Positions 44,842 through 54,412 are shown, counted from the first letter of the stretch. The stretch: DNA of 64,000 bases from Gammaproteobacteria bacterium (GCA_013816845.1 JACDDU010000001.1:496001-560000), one strand, 5' to 3'. Notes: generated by a model from the sequence alone, not told the origin. Numbers and translations: made by a program.

Positions 44842-45513
44842 ATGTATTTAATCTTGCTTGGCGCGCCAGGTGCAGGTAAGGGAACCCAAGCCCAATTTAT
44901 TAAAGCGCAATATCAAATACCTCAAATTTCTACTGGGGATATTTTTCGCGCGGCCATCAAAGATGAATCACCGCTCGGTCGCGAAGTTAAGACGCTAGTT
45001 GATAGCGGTCAGTTGGTGCCTGATAATCTTGTTATTCAACTGGTGTTGGATCGTATCAAGCAACCTGATTGCAAAAATGGTTTTTTACTCGATGGGTTTC
45101 CTCGCACTTTAAAACAAGCTGAGGCACTCCATGACGCAACCCCCATTGATTATGTTATTGATATTGATGTTCCCCATGATGAAATTATTAAACGCTTAAC
45201 AGGACGTCGCATTCATCCAGGTTCAGGCAGAATTTATCATACCGAATATCAACCGCCGCAAGTGGAAGGTATTGATGATGTAACGGGGGAGCCCCTCATT
45301 CAGCGATTGGACGACACAGAAGAAACTGTATGTAAGCGACTGCAAATCTATGAAGCGCAAACCGCACCACTTAAATCTTTTTATCAACATCACTTAAACA
45401 CATTGCAAAAACATAACCCAGTGTATGTTCGAATCGATGGTACCAAACCTAAGGATGAGATAAAAAATAATATTTCTTCAATATTAGATCACAAGGAAGC
45501 CCAAAATGAATAA
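44842..45513 (+). CDS. adk: Adenylate kinase
   Basis: Converts ATP and AMP to two ADP, balancing adenine nucleotides. The 223-residue protein has the P-loop [10 protein letters not shown], the AMP-binding [18 protein letters not shown] and a long-type LID domain ([24 protein letters not shown]) without zinc cysteines. GAGGAG precedes the ATG. It overlaps the next gene by eight bases. Confidence 0.97.
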   Translation: MYLILLGAPGAGKGTQAQFIKAQYQIPQISTGDIFRAAIKDESPLGREVKTLVDSGQLVPDNLVIQLVLDRIKQPDCKNGFLLDGFPRTLKQAEALHDATPIDYVIDIDVPHDEIIKRLTGRRIHPGSGRIYHTEYQPPQVEGIDDVTGEPLIQRLDDTEETVCKRLQIYEAQTAPLKSFYQHHLNTLQKHNPVYVRIDGTKPKDEIKNNISSILDHKEAQNE

Positions 45514-45979
45514 ATTTAAATGGATTGGCGTTTTGTCTTACTTATTAGCTACAGGTTTATACGCGAACGATGCAATTAATCCAACGGGCTATTGGAAAAC
45601 AATTGATGACGTTACCGGAAAGCCAAAAGCTATTGTGGAGATTCTAACCGAAGCAGATTCAACCTTAGTCGGTAAAGTTTTAAAAATTTTTCCGCAGCAA
45701 GGACAACCGCAAATTGAGGTGTGCCGAGCTTGTGAAGGAAAGAAACATAACCAACGAATCGTGGGCTTAACTGTCATAGAAAAATTAAAACCAAGTCCTG
45801 AAAAAAATAATGAATGGTTAAATGGTGAAATTTTAGATCCAAAAAACGGTAAAGTTTATCACTGTAACATTCGCTTAACTGATAATGGTCAGAAGCTCCA
45901 AGTACGGGGTTATCTCGGACTACCTCTATTTGGGCGTACGCAAACCTGGATTAAGGTTAAAGAGCCTGCTATTAGTTAA
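45506..45979 (+). CDS. Exported DUF2147 protein
   Basis: 157 residues with a signal peptide (cleavage near LYANDA). [20 protein letters not shown] at the start of the mature part, a CRAC pair and the late [17 protein letters not shown] are the DUF2147 hallmarks. The family is a small periplasmic beta-barrel of unknown role. It overlaps the adk end by eight bases and uses the AAGGA inside adk as ribosome binding site. Confidence 0.88.
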   Translation: MNKFKWIGVLSYLLATGLYANDAINPTGYWKTIDDVTGKPKAIVEILTEADSTLVGKVLKIFPQQGQPQIEVCRACEGKKHNQRIVGLTVIEKLKPSPEKNNEWLNGEILDPKNGKVYHCNIRLTDNGQKLQVRGYLGLPLFGRTQTWIKVKEPAIS

Positions 45980-45992
45980 GGTCATCCTGATG

Positions 45993-46028
45993 CGTTGCAG
46001 GGTAGCGTTGAGTAATGATCCTGCAACG
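45993..46028 (+). terminator. Hairpin after the adk/DUF2147 pair
   Basis: CGTTGCAGG and CCTGCAACG are exact nine-base complements around an 18-base loop, 14 bases after the DUF2147 stop. It is followed by ATTTATT without a long T run. Confidence 0.5.
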
Positions 46029-46206
46029 ATTTATTCCTAGGCGTTTCTTGTGACTTAAAGCTTAGATTGTTGTTCACCCCGAGTTATGACGTGCATAGCA
46101 ATTCAAAACTTGCAAGTAAGCACCAGAAGTTAATACAGGTGACAGTGGATTTGCATTCCCTTATTATCCAGGTAATACTGGGCGATTACTGGTAATTATT
46201 AAGCCT

Positions 46207-47322
46207 ATGCAGCCACCTAGCCAAAATAAATTCGATGAGCAAAAAAAAATATTTTTTTGCGAAGGTGATTGGGATGTGAGTCATCTCCCGCGTCTCAAAA
46301 CAAGTCTAAATCAAATCCCTACAAAAATTGAAAGCCTCACTATCAATGGTCAAAATATCAAAAAAATGGATAGTGCCGGGGCCTGGCTTTTAGATAAATG
46401 GCAAAAAAAACGCAAAACTCAAGGCGTAGAAATTAAGTTACAAGACTTTGCTGAAGATCATCAAGCATTAATTGCGATGATCGATAAAAATTTAAAAGAT
46501 GAAGTGAAGTTAGCTAAACCCAAACCCAAAAATTTCTTTTATTTCGTGGGTCAGTTCACGGTAGAACAATCTCGAGAACTTTATCAATATCTTGGTTTTA
46601 TAGGATTACTTTTTTACGAGGGGTTGAGAATAGTCCGAAAACCCCATCGTTTTCGTGTAAATGCAGTTTCGAGTGTAATTTATAGAACTGGCGTCCAAGC
46701 GTTGCCTATTATTGCGCTTTTGTCATTTATGATTGGAGTTGTCATCACTTATCAATTAGGGGTGCAGCTTCGCAATTATGGTGCTAATGCGTTCATAGTC
46801 GACTTGGTCGGCATTGCAGTGCTCCGAGAATTTGGTCCTCTTTTGACAGCAATAATGGTTGCCGGCAGAACGGGTTCTGCGTTTACAGCGCAACTTGGCA
46901 TGATGAAAATCAATCAAGAAATTGATGCCTTAAATACGATGGGAGTAACGCCTGCAGAATTACTATTGCTACCCCGCATTTTAGGACTTTTTATTGCCTT
47001 ACCCCTCCTTACGGTCTGGGCCGACGTTTTTGGTGTTATGGGCGGTATGGCCATGGCGCATGGCATGATGGATGTTACCTGGTATGAATTTTTGCATCGT
47101 TTTCCGCATGCAGTAAAGTTAAAAAATCTACTAATCGGCTTAGGTAAGGCGCCTGTTTTCGCCATCATCATAGCAACCATTGGTTGCTTTCAAGGCATGC
47201 GTGTTAAGGGTAGCGCAGATAGTGTTGGCCAGAATACAACACGCAGTGTCGTACTTTCCATCTTCTTTATCATTGTTGCAGATGCTGTCTTCTCAATTGT
47301 TTTTAGTATCATGAAATTATGA
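46207..47322 (+). CDS. mlaE: Phospholipid ABC transporter permease, MlaE family, with STAS domain
   Basis: MlaE-type permeases move phospholipid between the inner membrane and a periplasmic MCE partner. The 371-residue protein has an extra N-terminal STAS domain (about 1-105, with KKMDSAGAWLLDKW), equivalent to a fused MlaB. The permease domain follows, with YRTGVQALPIIALLSFMIG, LREFGPLLTAIMVAGRTGSA and GMMKINQEIDAL. It opens a four-gene run, overlapping mlaF by four bases. Confidence 0.93.
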   Translation: MQPPSQNKFDEQKKIFFCEGDWDVSHLPRLKTSLNQIPTKIESLTINGQNIKKMDSAGAWLLDKWQKKRKTQGVEIKLQDFAEDHQALIAMIDKNLKDEVKLAKPKPKNFFYFVGQFTVEQSRELYQYLGFIGLLFYEGLRIVRKPHRFRVNAVSSVIYRTGVQALPIIALLSFMIGVVITYQLGVQLRNYGANAFIVDLVGIAVLREFGPLLTAIMVAGRTGSAFTAQLGMMKINQEIDALNTMGVTPAELLLLPRILGLFIALPLLTVWADVFGVMGGMAMAHGMMDVTWYEFLHRFPHAVKLKNLLIGLGKAPVFAIIIATIGCFQGMRVKGSADSVGQNTTRSVVLSIFFIIVADAVFSIVFSIMKL

Positions 47323-48113
47323 ATATGAATACTGATCCAATCATTGAAATCAAAGATATGAAAACGAAGCTAGGCGGCGAGTGGGTTCATAAAAATATTA
47401 ACCTAACCGTTAATCGCGGTGAAGTGTTAGCGATTGTTGGTGGAAGTGGGTCGGGTAAGACGACTCTATTACGAGAAATGCTTGCGCTGACAAAACCCAC
47501 TTCAGGCAGTATCAAAGTCTTTGGTCAAGAAATAACGCAAGCGTCACCTAAAACTCTTTTAGCTATTCAGAAGCGATGGGGTACACTTTTCCAGCAAAGC
47601 GCTTTGTTCAGCTCGCTTACCCTTGAAGAAAATGTCGCTTTCCCCTTAAAAGAGCATACGAATCTTGATCAACAAACGATTGCTGACCTCGCTTTTTTAA
47701 AAATTATGTTAGCCGGTTTACCACAAGAAGCGGGTTTAAAGTTTCCTGCGGAATTATCAGGTGGTATGCAAAAAAGAGCAGGGCTTGCTCGAGCACTCGT
47801 GCTCGATCCTGAAATTGTATTTTTAGATGAACCTACCTCCGGTCTTGATCCTGTAACTGCAGCAGGTTTTGATCAGCTTATTGCCGATTTACAAAGTTCT
47901 ATGGGATTAACGATTGTGATGGTTACGCATGATATTGATAGCTTATGGCGTATTGCCAATCGGGTTGCTTTTTTAGGAGAAGGTGTTGTGTTAGATGTGG
48001 ACACAATGCCAAAATTGATGAAAAATCCAAATCCAATGATTCAAGCATTTTTTAATGGTCCGCGTGGTCGTGCGGCAGCAGAGAGCCAACAAGGAACAAA
48101 CCATGGAAACTAA
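47319..48113 (+). CDS. mlaF: Phospholipid ABC transporter ATPase
   Basis: The 264-residue ATPase powers the MlaE-type permease. The Walker A is GGSGSGKTTL, the signature LSGGMQKRAGLARAL and the Walker B IVFLDEPTSGLDP. The Met after SGG in the signature is characteristic of MlaF/MCE-type ATPases. Start and stop overlap the neighbouring genes, indicating a tight operon. Confidence 0.95.
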   Translation: MNMNTDPIIEIKDMKTKLGGEWVHKNINLTVNRGEVLAIVGGSGSGKTTLLREMLALTKPTSGSIKVFGQEITQASPKTLLAIQKRWGTLFQQSALFSSLTLEENVAFPLKEHTNLDQQTIADLAFLKIMLAGLPQEAGLKFPAELSGGMQKRAGLARALVLDPEIVFLDEPTSGLDPVTAAGFDQLIADLQSSMGLTIVMVTHDIDSLWRIANRVAFLGEGVVLDVDTMPKLMKNPNPMIQAFFNGPRGRAAAESQQGTNHGN

Positions 48114-48927
48114 TGCAAATTATACTATGACGGGGATTTTTGTTTTATCCTTGTTAATCGCAATCATTTTTCTAATTATCTGGCTATCTTCCGGTTTTGC
48201 TTTTCAAGGCTACAAAATCTATAAAGTTTATATGAAAGAATCAGTTTCAGGACTCAATGTCGATTCACCTGTAGAGTTTAATGGTGTCGGAGTAGGTACA
48301 GTCAAAAGTATTGAAATTAATAATGAGAATCCGGAACTTGTTGAATTACTCTTAAATGTCAGTAAAGATGCGCCAGTTTCGCAAGGAACTGAAGCAACTC
48401 TGAATTCTCGAGGCTTGACTGGAATGACTTACGTAGCGCTTAAGGACAAAAGTAATGATTTACGTCCTTTGCGACCGAACCGGGGTGAAGAATATCCTAT
48501 TATTAAAACTTCTCCCTCCTTGTTTTTGCGCCTGGATGCGGCTTTAAGTCAGCTCACTGAAAACATGAAAACCGTTGCTTCTTCCGTGCAGTCTCTACTC
48601 GATAAAGATAATTTACATTCGATTAAGGAAATACTAATTAACCTCGACAATCTTTCTCGGGGTCTTGCTAGCAATAATCAACGCCTAACCACTATTATGG
48701 AAAATACCGCTATTGCGACCCAAGAATTAAGGCCTTTATTGCGAGCAAGTATTACTACAATGCGGGCATTGGAAAATCAAATTTTACCCACTACAACCCG
48801 TTTACTTTTTAATATCGATAATATTACACGCACGCTTTCTGAAGTAACTAGTGAGGTTAGGCAAAACCCATCCGTTCTCCTTCGCGGTTCAGAAAAACCC
48901 ATTTTAGGACCAGGTGAAACAAGATGA
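48103..48927 (+). CDS. mlaD: MCE-domain substrate-binding protein, MlaD type
   Basis: A 274-residue protein with one N-terminal span (about 8-30) and an MCE domain (about 38-120, with VEFNGVGVGTVKSIEI and SRGLTGMTYVAL). A long helical tail follows. MCE proteins form hexameric rings in the periplasm that pass lipids between membranes. I chose ATG 48103, with AAGGA seven bases upstream; a longer frame from 48055 lies inside mlaF. The start overlaps the mlaF end. Confidence 0.92.
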   Translation: METNANYTMTGIFVLSLLIAIIFLIIWLSSGFAFQGYKIYKVYMKESVSGLNVDSPVEFNGVGVGTVKSIEINNENPELVELLLNVSKDAPVSQGTEATLNSRGLTGMTYVALKDKSNDLRPLRPNRGEEYPIIKTSPSLFLRLDAALSQLTENMKTVASSVQSLLDKDNLHSIKEILINLDNLSRGLASNNQRLTTIMENTAIATQELRPLLRASITTMRALENQILPTTTRLLFNIDNITRTLSEVTSEVRQNPSVLLRGSEKPILGPGETR

Positions 48928-49550
48928 AAATGATGACCAACTTGTTAGCAGTCTCAAAATATATTTCTTTAGCAATAGGATGTTTAGCAATTTCCTCTTG
49001 CTCTGTATTCTCTCCCGTCAAATTAAAACCAGATCGTACTTATATTATCGATAGTGAACCTGCCGCGGTCGTTAAAAAAAGAAAGCGAAATGTTACTTTG
49101 TTGGTAATGAAACCTGACACTGTTTCAGCATACGACACCAAGGAAATGGCTTACACAAGGAAACCTTTCGAAGTTAATTTTTATACCCAAAGTCACTGGG
49201 TCGAAAGGCCAGAAGAAATGTTGCAACCTTTAATTGTAGATACGCTTCAGCGTACGCATTATTTTCATGCCATTGTTTCTCCACCGTTTAGTGGGCGTTA
49301 TAATTATATTTTGAATACGCAAATTTTAAAATTGGAGCAAGACTTTACTCAAACACCCGCTATTCTTAAATTTTACATTAGAACCCAACTTACTAAAGCG
49401 TCGAGTAATAGAATTTTAAATATTTCGGTATATAAAATAGAACAACCCATACAAGCTTGCTCTGCTTATAGCGGTGTGATTGCTGCAAATATTGCGACAG
49501 TTCGTTTTTTAAGGGCCCTTTCCATGCAAACCATTCGGACTTTAAACTAG
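48924..49550 (+). CDS. ABC-type transport auxiliary lipoprotein
   Basis: 208 residues with a lipoprotein signal: basic start, hydrophobic core and lipobox AISSC (C26), so it is probably anchored in the outer membrane. The body (RTYIIDSEP, then FEVNFYTQSHWVERPEEMLQ) is typical of the ABC transport auxiliary / PqiC-like family, which partners MCE proteins. It takes the place that mlaC has in E. coli. It overlaps mlaD by four bases and ends the operon. Confidence 0.88.
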   Translation: MKMMTNLLAVSKYISLAIGCLAISSCSVFSPVKLKPDRTYIIDSEPAAVVKKRKRNVTLLVMKPDTVSAYDTKEMAYTRKPFEVNFYTQSHWVERPEEMLQPLIVDTLQRTHYFHAIVSPPFSGRYNYILNTQILKLEQDFTQTPAILKFYIRTQLTKASSNRILNISVYKIEQPIQACSAYSGVIAANIATVRFLRALSMQTIRTLN

Positions 49551-49682
49551 CATGCTTTACATATAAAAGCTTTAACTTACATTGTACTTTGCTATTGAAA
49601 CTATGTGATTAAAAAAAATAGTTTACTCAACCCCAAGGGATGAGGTAGAAATGACGCAAGACAATTGGACGTTGAGGGCTTT

Positions 49683-50804
49683 ATGCAAAGCAGAAAAAAA
49701 TTATTATTTTTTTTATTCATAATTTCTCAATCATTTTTTCCTCAGCAACTTTGGGCGGGCTCAGGGACGCCTTTCAAGCAAATTGTTTTCTTTGGTGATA
49801 GTTTAACTGATAATGGCAATCTCTATTGGTATGATTGGGGTGTGTTACCAAAATCTCCGCCTTACTTTCATGGAAGATTTTCAAATGGTATCGTCTGGAG
49901 TGAGTTAGTAAGTCAATATTACCATGATAAAAATGCTACGCCTTCAGTTAACTTCGCTTTTGGTGGGGAAACAGTTTTATATCATGGCCCCATGAGTGGA
50001 TATCTTCCTTATAATTTAAACTGGTCACTCAAGAGCTATCTGGTAAGAACGGCGTGGCAAGATCGTACGAATGCTCTATATATCATTTGGATTGGCGCCA
50101 ACGATTATCTCCCTGGTAAGATTGAGCTAGACAAAGTTACAACTGATGTCGTTAAAACCATTAAAGGTGTTGTAGAGTCCTTGATTAATCGTGGTGGGAA
50201 AAATTTTATTATTATTAATTTACCTAATCTAGCAAAAACACCCTATGGTAAAAGTAGTCCCATTGCAGAAACTTTGCAATGGGTTTCAATGTTACATAAT
50301 CTTAAACTCGATCTGGCTGTTGCAGAAATTGAAGCTGGTTATAAGCACGTTAATATTCAACTTTTCAGTATTAATAAACTTTTTGATAATATCTTGAAGC
50401 ATACTGATGCTGTAAATAAAAAATATCACACTCAGATTAATAATATTCATGAAGCATGTTGGCAAGGGCCGTATTCTTTTAGGGATCAACAGGATGACAG
50501 CAAACTATTAGAACAAGAACTTTACCAGCATTTTAAGGTGCATTATAAATTAAATAAAATGAATGAAGTAAATTCTAAGATTTCAAATAAGTTTAATGCG
50601 CAAAGCCTTGCCCATTTCGTTGCAACATCGCCTGCCCTTTTAGAAGCGTATCGCGTCGCAGAAGATGCGGAAAATATAACTCCATGCACCAATCCCCATG
50701 AATATTTATTCTGGGATCAAGTGCATGTTACGTCGCAAGTTCATAAAATGCTTGCGCTTCACGCGATAGAATTTATTGAGAATCATTTTAATCAAGCTCA
50801 ATAA
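49683..50804 (+). CDS. Exported GDSL lipase / lysophospholipase, PlaA-like
   Basis: 373 residues with a signal peptide (cleavage near LWAGS). SGNH motifs: FFGDSLTDNGN (S40), RFSNGIVWSE, IWIGANDYL and WDQVHVT (D345, H348). The layout resembles Legionella PlaA/PlaC, secreted lysophospholipases/acyltransferases. Two cysteines (EACWQG and TPCTNP) could form the disulfide loop that is cut to activate that group. I chose ATG 49683 with GAGGG four bases upstream; a TTG six codons earlier is weaker. Host-lipid attack is inference. Confidence 0.9.
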   Translation: MQSRKKLLFFLFIISQSFFPQQLWAGSGTPFKQIVFFGDSLTDNGNLYWYDWGVLPKSPPYFHGRFSNGIVWSELVSQYYHDKNATPSVNFAFGGETVLYHGPMSGYLPYNLNWSLKSYLVRTAWQDRTNALYIIWIGANDYLPGKIELDKVTTDVVKTIKGVVESLINRGGKNFIIINLPNLAKTPYGKSSPIAETLQWVSMLHNLKLDLAVAEIEAGYKHVNIQLFSINKLFDNILKHTDAVNKKYHTQINNIHEACWQGPYSFRDQQDDSKLLEQELYQHFKVHYKLNKMNEVNSKISNKFNAQSLAHFVATSPALLEAYRVAEDAENITPCTNPHEYLFWDQVHVTSQVHKMLALHAIEFIENHFNQAQ

Positions 50805-51079
50805 ATCAAAATTTGTAATTTGATATTCTTATTGCTAATTTAAAAAACAAGAAAAAATATAGCGCTTTCTTGAACAGGTTGAACTTGAAATTATTTTGAT
50901 ATACCATGGCTAGGTGAATTCACTTCTTAAAATATCTCGACTGCAAATTTGATCTTTGTTACAACGAATCAAATCAATTGTGTCGCTAGCTTTTATTTAA
51001 ATCAACAGCGTTCATAACGCTCGAAAACATTCATCAATTAGTTTTAATCAATGATACATTTATTTTAATGGGAGTTTTT

Positions 51080-51502
51080 ATGAAATTTAAAAAAGTAAGT
51101 ATGAAATTTTTATTCGCAGCTATTGCAGCTTCTGCTTGTTACTTTCCAATTGCTGAAGCTTTTCCAGTCAAGAGTCTTGCTCAAACTTGTGAGTTAGGTA
51201 GCACGTGTCCAGTCCCAGGCAATGATGGTGGCCAAACCGTGTATAAGGTAACACCTTCTTCCGGTCTTAATTACGTATGCGAAGTGAAATCAGATGCTGG
51301 TAGTTTGAAATTCAGTATTACGCCAGGAAAAGATTTTAAAATGACCCATGGCGGTGGTTTGTATAATGCCAATCCATCTGCAAAAGTAGAAATCAACGGT
51401 CGTTTTGAAAATCCAAATAACCAGGATGATACCGGTGAAATTCGCATCACTAAAATGCCATTATCAGCTGATGGAAACGTGACGTGTTACGTTAAAAAGT
51501 AA
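51080..51502 (+). CDS. Small exported hypothetical protein
   Basis: 140 residues with a signal peptide ending near EAFPV. The mature part has cysteines in QTCELGSTCPVPG, YVCEV and VTCYVKK, likely two disulfides, and is rich in beta-type sequence. I chose ATG 51080 because GGGAG lies five bases upstream; the ATG at 51068 overlaps that site. Function is unknown. It begins a small cluster of exported or low-complexity proteins. Confidence 0.75.
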   Translation: MKFKKVSMKFLFAAIAASACYFPIAEAFPVKSLAQTCELGSTCPVPGNDGGQTVYKVTPSSGLNYVCEVKSDAGSLKFSITPGKDFKMTHGGGLYNANPSAKVEINGRFENPNNQDDTGEIRITKMPLSADGNVTCYVKK

Positions 51503-51619
51503 TCGACTTTAGATCAATATCCATACTAGAGTAGATACGTCAAAATTTGGCTCTGCATTTCTTGCAGGGCCAAATAAATACTAAGAATTAGTATTCATAA
51601 AAAGCAAAGGAGAAAGAGT

Positions 51620-51907
51620 ATGAGTATGAATGGTTATAGTTCAAGCAATGGAAACGGTGGTTATAGTTCAAGTACTGGCGGAATTAGTGATGGCGGTAGT
51701 TACAGTTCAAGCAGCAGTTACCCATCAACAACCAGTCCTGGGTATAGTAGCTCTCAACCTTCAACAAATTTTCCAACAAACAATCAATCAATTAACTATA
51801 GTAATACTCAAAACCCAGCCAATATGTGGAGTTCTCACCGACGTCATCGTGTCGTTATTAATCCTGTAGATTGCTGCGTGCCGACGCACAATAAGTGCTT
51901 TAAATAG
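51620..51907 (+). CDS. Low-complexity Ser/Gly/Tyr/Asn-rich protein with GYSSS repeats
   Basis: 95 residues. The first 70 are almost only Ser, Gly, Tyr, Asn, Thr and Pro, with repeated GYSSS-type units (NGYSSSNG, GGYSSSTG, GSYSSSSS, GYSSSQPS). The last 25 are basic with SHRRHR, then CC and a final CFK. There is no signal peptide. AAAGGAG lies before the ATG. A second frame is also open through this repeat but lacks a ribosome binding site. It may be a disordered surface or aggregation-prone protein; the role is unknown. Confidence 0.65.
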   Translation: MSMNGYSSSNGNGGYSSSTGGISDGGSYSSSSSYPSTTSPGYSSSQPSTNFPTNNQSINYSNTQNPANMWSSHRRHRVVINPVDCCVPTHNKCFK

Positions 51908-51938
51908 ATTTTGAACAAAATAATCAAGTTTATTAAAT

Positions 51939-51961
51939 AATGGCGAGTCCAACTCGCCATT
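51939..51961. terminator. Bidirectional hairpin
   Basis: AATGGCGAG and CTCGCCATT form a perfect nine-pair stem with loop TCCAA between two convergent genes (stop at 51907 and stop at 51975). T-rich sequence flanks both sides, so it may end both. Confidence 0.6.
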
Positions 51962-51974
51962 ATTCATATCAAGC

Positions 51975-52382
51975 TTAGTTACACAAATCTGTATCTGTAT
52001 TAATTCTGTAGCTTCCTGGTGTGCCATATACCGTTACAATTGCTAGACGGCAAACGTTGGCATTAAAAAAGGTACCACGGTATGGGTCTTGTAAAACAAG
52101 TAAAGTACTCCATACGTTAGGATTGGTGTTATAAATGTGATCGTTAAACCCTGGATTAATTAAATCATTAATTGGACTATTTGGAACCACTGCATAAATA
52201 TGACTTGTTGATGCATTAATTACGGTAATATCTGTTGGTGGGTGCAAGGAAGCTTTAATTGCGGCGGTAGCTTGCGGACGTTGGCTGCTGTAGTAGTTGC
52301 TTAACATGTCAGAGCTAGCAAAAGCAACAGATGCAGTGAACAAGCTCATTAAGGCTGTAGCACATAACTGAATTTTTCTCAT
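51975..52382 (-). CDS. Small exported hypothetical protein
   Basis: 135 residues with a signal peptide ending VAFASSD. The mature part has PTDITVINASTSHIYAVVPN, DHIYNTNPNVW and late cysteines (NVCRLAIVTVYG and the final DLCN), suggesting one disulfide. AAGGAAAGGA directly before the ATG is a very strong ribosome binding site, suggesting high expression. Function is unknown. Confidence 0.75.
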   Translation of the reverse strand: MRKIQLCATALMSLFTASVAFASSDMLSNYYSSQRPQATAAIKASLHPPTDITVINASTSHIYAVVPNSPINDLINPGFNDHIYNTNPNVWSTLLVLQDPYRGTFFNANVCRLAIVTVYGTPGSYRINTDTDLCN

Positions 52383-52547
52383 AGTCCTTTCCTTTTTTTA
52401 AAGTAAGTGAGAGTCTGCCTTGAAAAAGTACTTAAATTCCATTTAGCGAATGATTATACTGATTCTTCAAGAGGGCGCAATCATGTTTTAGAGCGAGGCG
52501 TACTCATCGCTTTTACCTCAAGGATAATTATTTTTTAAGGAGCTCGG

Positions 52548-53036
52548 ATGGCTGGCGCGAGTAAGTGGATTAAAAATGAGGCAATTAAAGTTTTGCCTGC
52601 CATTATTTACTTCTGTATAGCATTTAATTTAGTTCACTTTAGCGTTGGACTTTTATTAGCTTCCTATGACATTCGTTATTTTTCTTATTTAGAAATGACT
52701 ATTGCAGCTTTAGTTGTCGGAAAAATTATTGTTATCGTTGAAAAATTTCCTTTTATTGATGCCTTTCCAGATAAACCGCTTATCTATAATATTTTTTGGA
52801 AAACATTTATTTATGTTTCTGCTGTATTAATTTTTCGAATTGTAGATAATTCAATACGTCTATTACTTGATCATCGTGCCAATGAAATAGGAAAGATTTT
52901 GCTTATTAAACTTTCTTCCCCAGTTTTTTGGTCAACACAAATCGGTGTAAGCATTTTTTTTGTTTTTTATATCATTTTTACGGAAATTTCAAACGCAATC
53001 GGTAATAAAAAAATGTGGCGTCTCCTATTTGGTTAA
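52548..53036 (+). CDS. Small integral membrane protein with four spans
   Basis: 162 residues, with hydrophobic segments at about 13-37, 45-65, 80-102 and 122-146. The body contains VEKFPFIDAFPDKPLIYNIF and ends KKMWRLLFG. It looks like a conserved bacterial membrane protein, but I cannot name its family. AAGGAG before the ATG supports the start. It converges with the hydrolase gene 13 bases downstream. Confidence 0.72.
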   Translation: MAGASKWIKNEAIKVLPAIIYFCIAFNLVHFSVGLLLASYDIRYFSYLEMTIAALVVGKIIVIVEKFPFIDAFPDKPLIYNIFWKTFIYVSAVLIFRIVDNSIRLLLDHRANEIGKILLIKLSSPVFWSTQIGVSIFFVFYIIFTEISNAIGNKKMWRLLFG

Positions 53037-53049
53037 CTTACCGGTTTAA

Positions 53050-54180
53050 CTATATTACAGTGCACATATTATATCGATTTTGATCGTGATGCTCAGGGTG
53101 CTGTAGTAAGCAACTTTCTAATAAGGGTTTGCCAAGCTTGGCTAATTCAGGTTTGTAAGGAACGCCATATTTTTCATAAATAGCATGAATAAAACATTCA
53201 TAAGTATCATGGTCTTTTTTATTGCTAAACATGTAGTTAACATGATTTGCATTTTCAAGCTTTAAAAGATAAACGTCATTCTTTCCTTTTGCATTTAACT
53301 CATAGGCTAATTTTTCCGTGCTTGCGCAAGGAACAATCCTATCCTTTTTAGATGTAATAAAAACGACAGGAATGTTTTCTGGAAATGATAGAACACTTTT
53401 TGCAGGTGAGGGACCATCGTTATGATATTGGGTAAACATACCAAGCGCTCTCCCTAAAAGTTGTGACGCTGTGTGAGAGGGTACCCAGTTTGCTATCACT
53501 TCTTCAACGGAAGAGAAACATCCCTCTAAAATCACGAGATGAACATTATCATATTTATATTTTGCGAAAGCATTGATGGTGGTCGCAGCACCACGAGACG
53601 GACCAAATAATATAATTTTGTAATCGGGATCAGGATGAAGTTTTATTAAAGCTTGGTATTTAGCGTAGTGGGACTCCATGTCGGTTTCTTGACCAAGACT
53701 AGTCTGATATATGTTATATGCCATAGCCTTCAGTGCTTCTGGCGCACTGGCAGGAGGCATGCTGTCAGCCTGTACTTTAATTCCTTGACACCAATTAACA
53801 AGACGAGATGCAGCACTTGTAATGAATTGAACAGGATTAAGATATGAATAGTAGTGCTGATAAGTTGTAGGATTAGCATTTTTAATTTCTACGCTATCAT
53901 AAGAATCGAGGAGGATATCAATTGGTTTTAAATCTCGCCATTCACAAGAGACGAGCTGGCCTGACGTTGTCCTATATTTATTCGATGTATATTTAGCGCC
54001 TTGATATTCACTGTTAAATAATGCAGGAAAAAATAAAGAACAAAACTTTCCTGAGGGGGCAGAAGGGGTCGCAATCAAAGTGGGATCAGCTTCTGAGCTC
54101 AAAGAAGCAGGGAGCGGTGGTGCTAAAGTTTTCATAGTGGCTAAGATTGATTCAGTTGAGTCTGTTTCATTTTGTTGCAT
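53050..54180 (-). CDS. Alpha/beta hydrolase with C-terminal CaaX-like motif, effector candidate
   Basis: 376 residues, no signal peptide. The first 45 residues are Ser/Pro/Ala-rich. The hydrolase core has the nucleophile elbow GPSRG (S195), D280 in SKKDRIV and H313 in ENANHVNYM, a complete Ser-Asp-His triad, so lipase, esterase or peptidase activity is plausible. The last residues are NMCTVI; CTVI fits the C-a-a-X pattern for host prenylation, known on several Legionella Dot/Icm effectors. I checked the DNA: TGC ACT GTA ATA TAG. AAGGA five bases before the ATG supports the start. Delivery into a host is inference. Confidence 0.82.
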   Translation of the reverse strand: MQQNETDSTESILATMKTLAPPLPASLSSEADPTLIATPSAPSGKFCSLFFPALFNSEYQGAKYTSNKYRTTSGQLVSCEWRDLKPIDILLDSYDSVEIKNANPTTYQHYYSYLNPVQFITSAASRLVNWCQGIKVQADSMPPASAPEALKAMAYNIYQTSLGQETDMESHYAKYQALIKLHPDPDYKIILFGPSRGAATTINAFAKYKYDNVHLVILEGCFSSVEEVIANWVPSHTASQLLGRALGMFTQYHNDGPSPAKSVLSFPENIPVVFITSKKDRIVPCASTEKLAYELNAKGKNDVYLLKLENANHVNYMFSNKKDHDTYECFIHAIYEKYGVPYKPELAKLGKPLLESCLLQHPEHHDQNRYNMCTVI

Positions 54181-54412
54181 AACAATCCTTAATTAATAAT
54201 TTTATATAAAATTACCCCAAAATTAAAAGCGCACAAAAAATTTGTTTGCAAACTATAACGCTAAGCTAATGACTATTAACTTAATTTAAAATAACCACGG
54301 TTAGGAAAGTAAATATTCTTTATAATTAGGTATGTAGCCTAAATATTCTGAGAAAAATTGTAAAGGTATCTGTTAAAACATTCTGGCTAATAAGGAAATA
54401 GCAAGGAACTTC

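Noticed and set aside
51630-51869. Second open frame through the GYSSS repeat
   Set aside because: It stays open only because the repeat lacks stops in that frame. The other frame has the ribosome binding site at the right distance.
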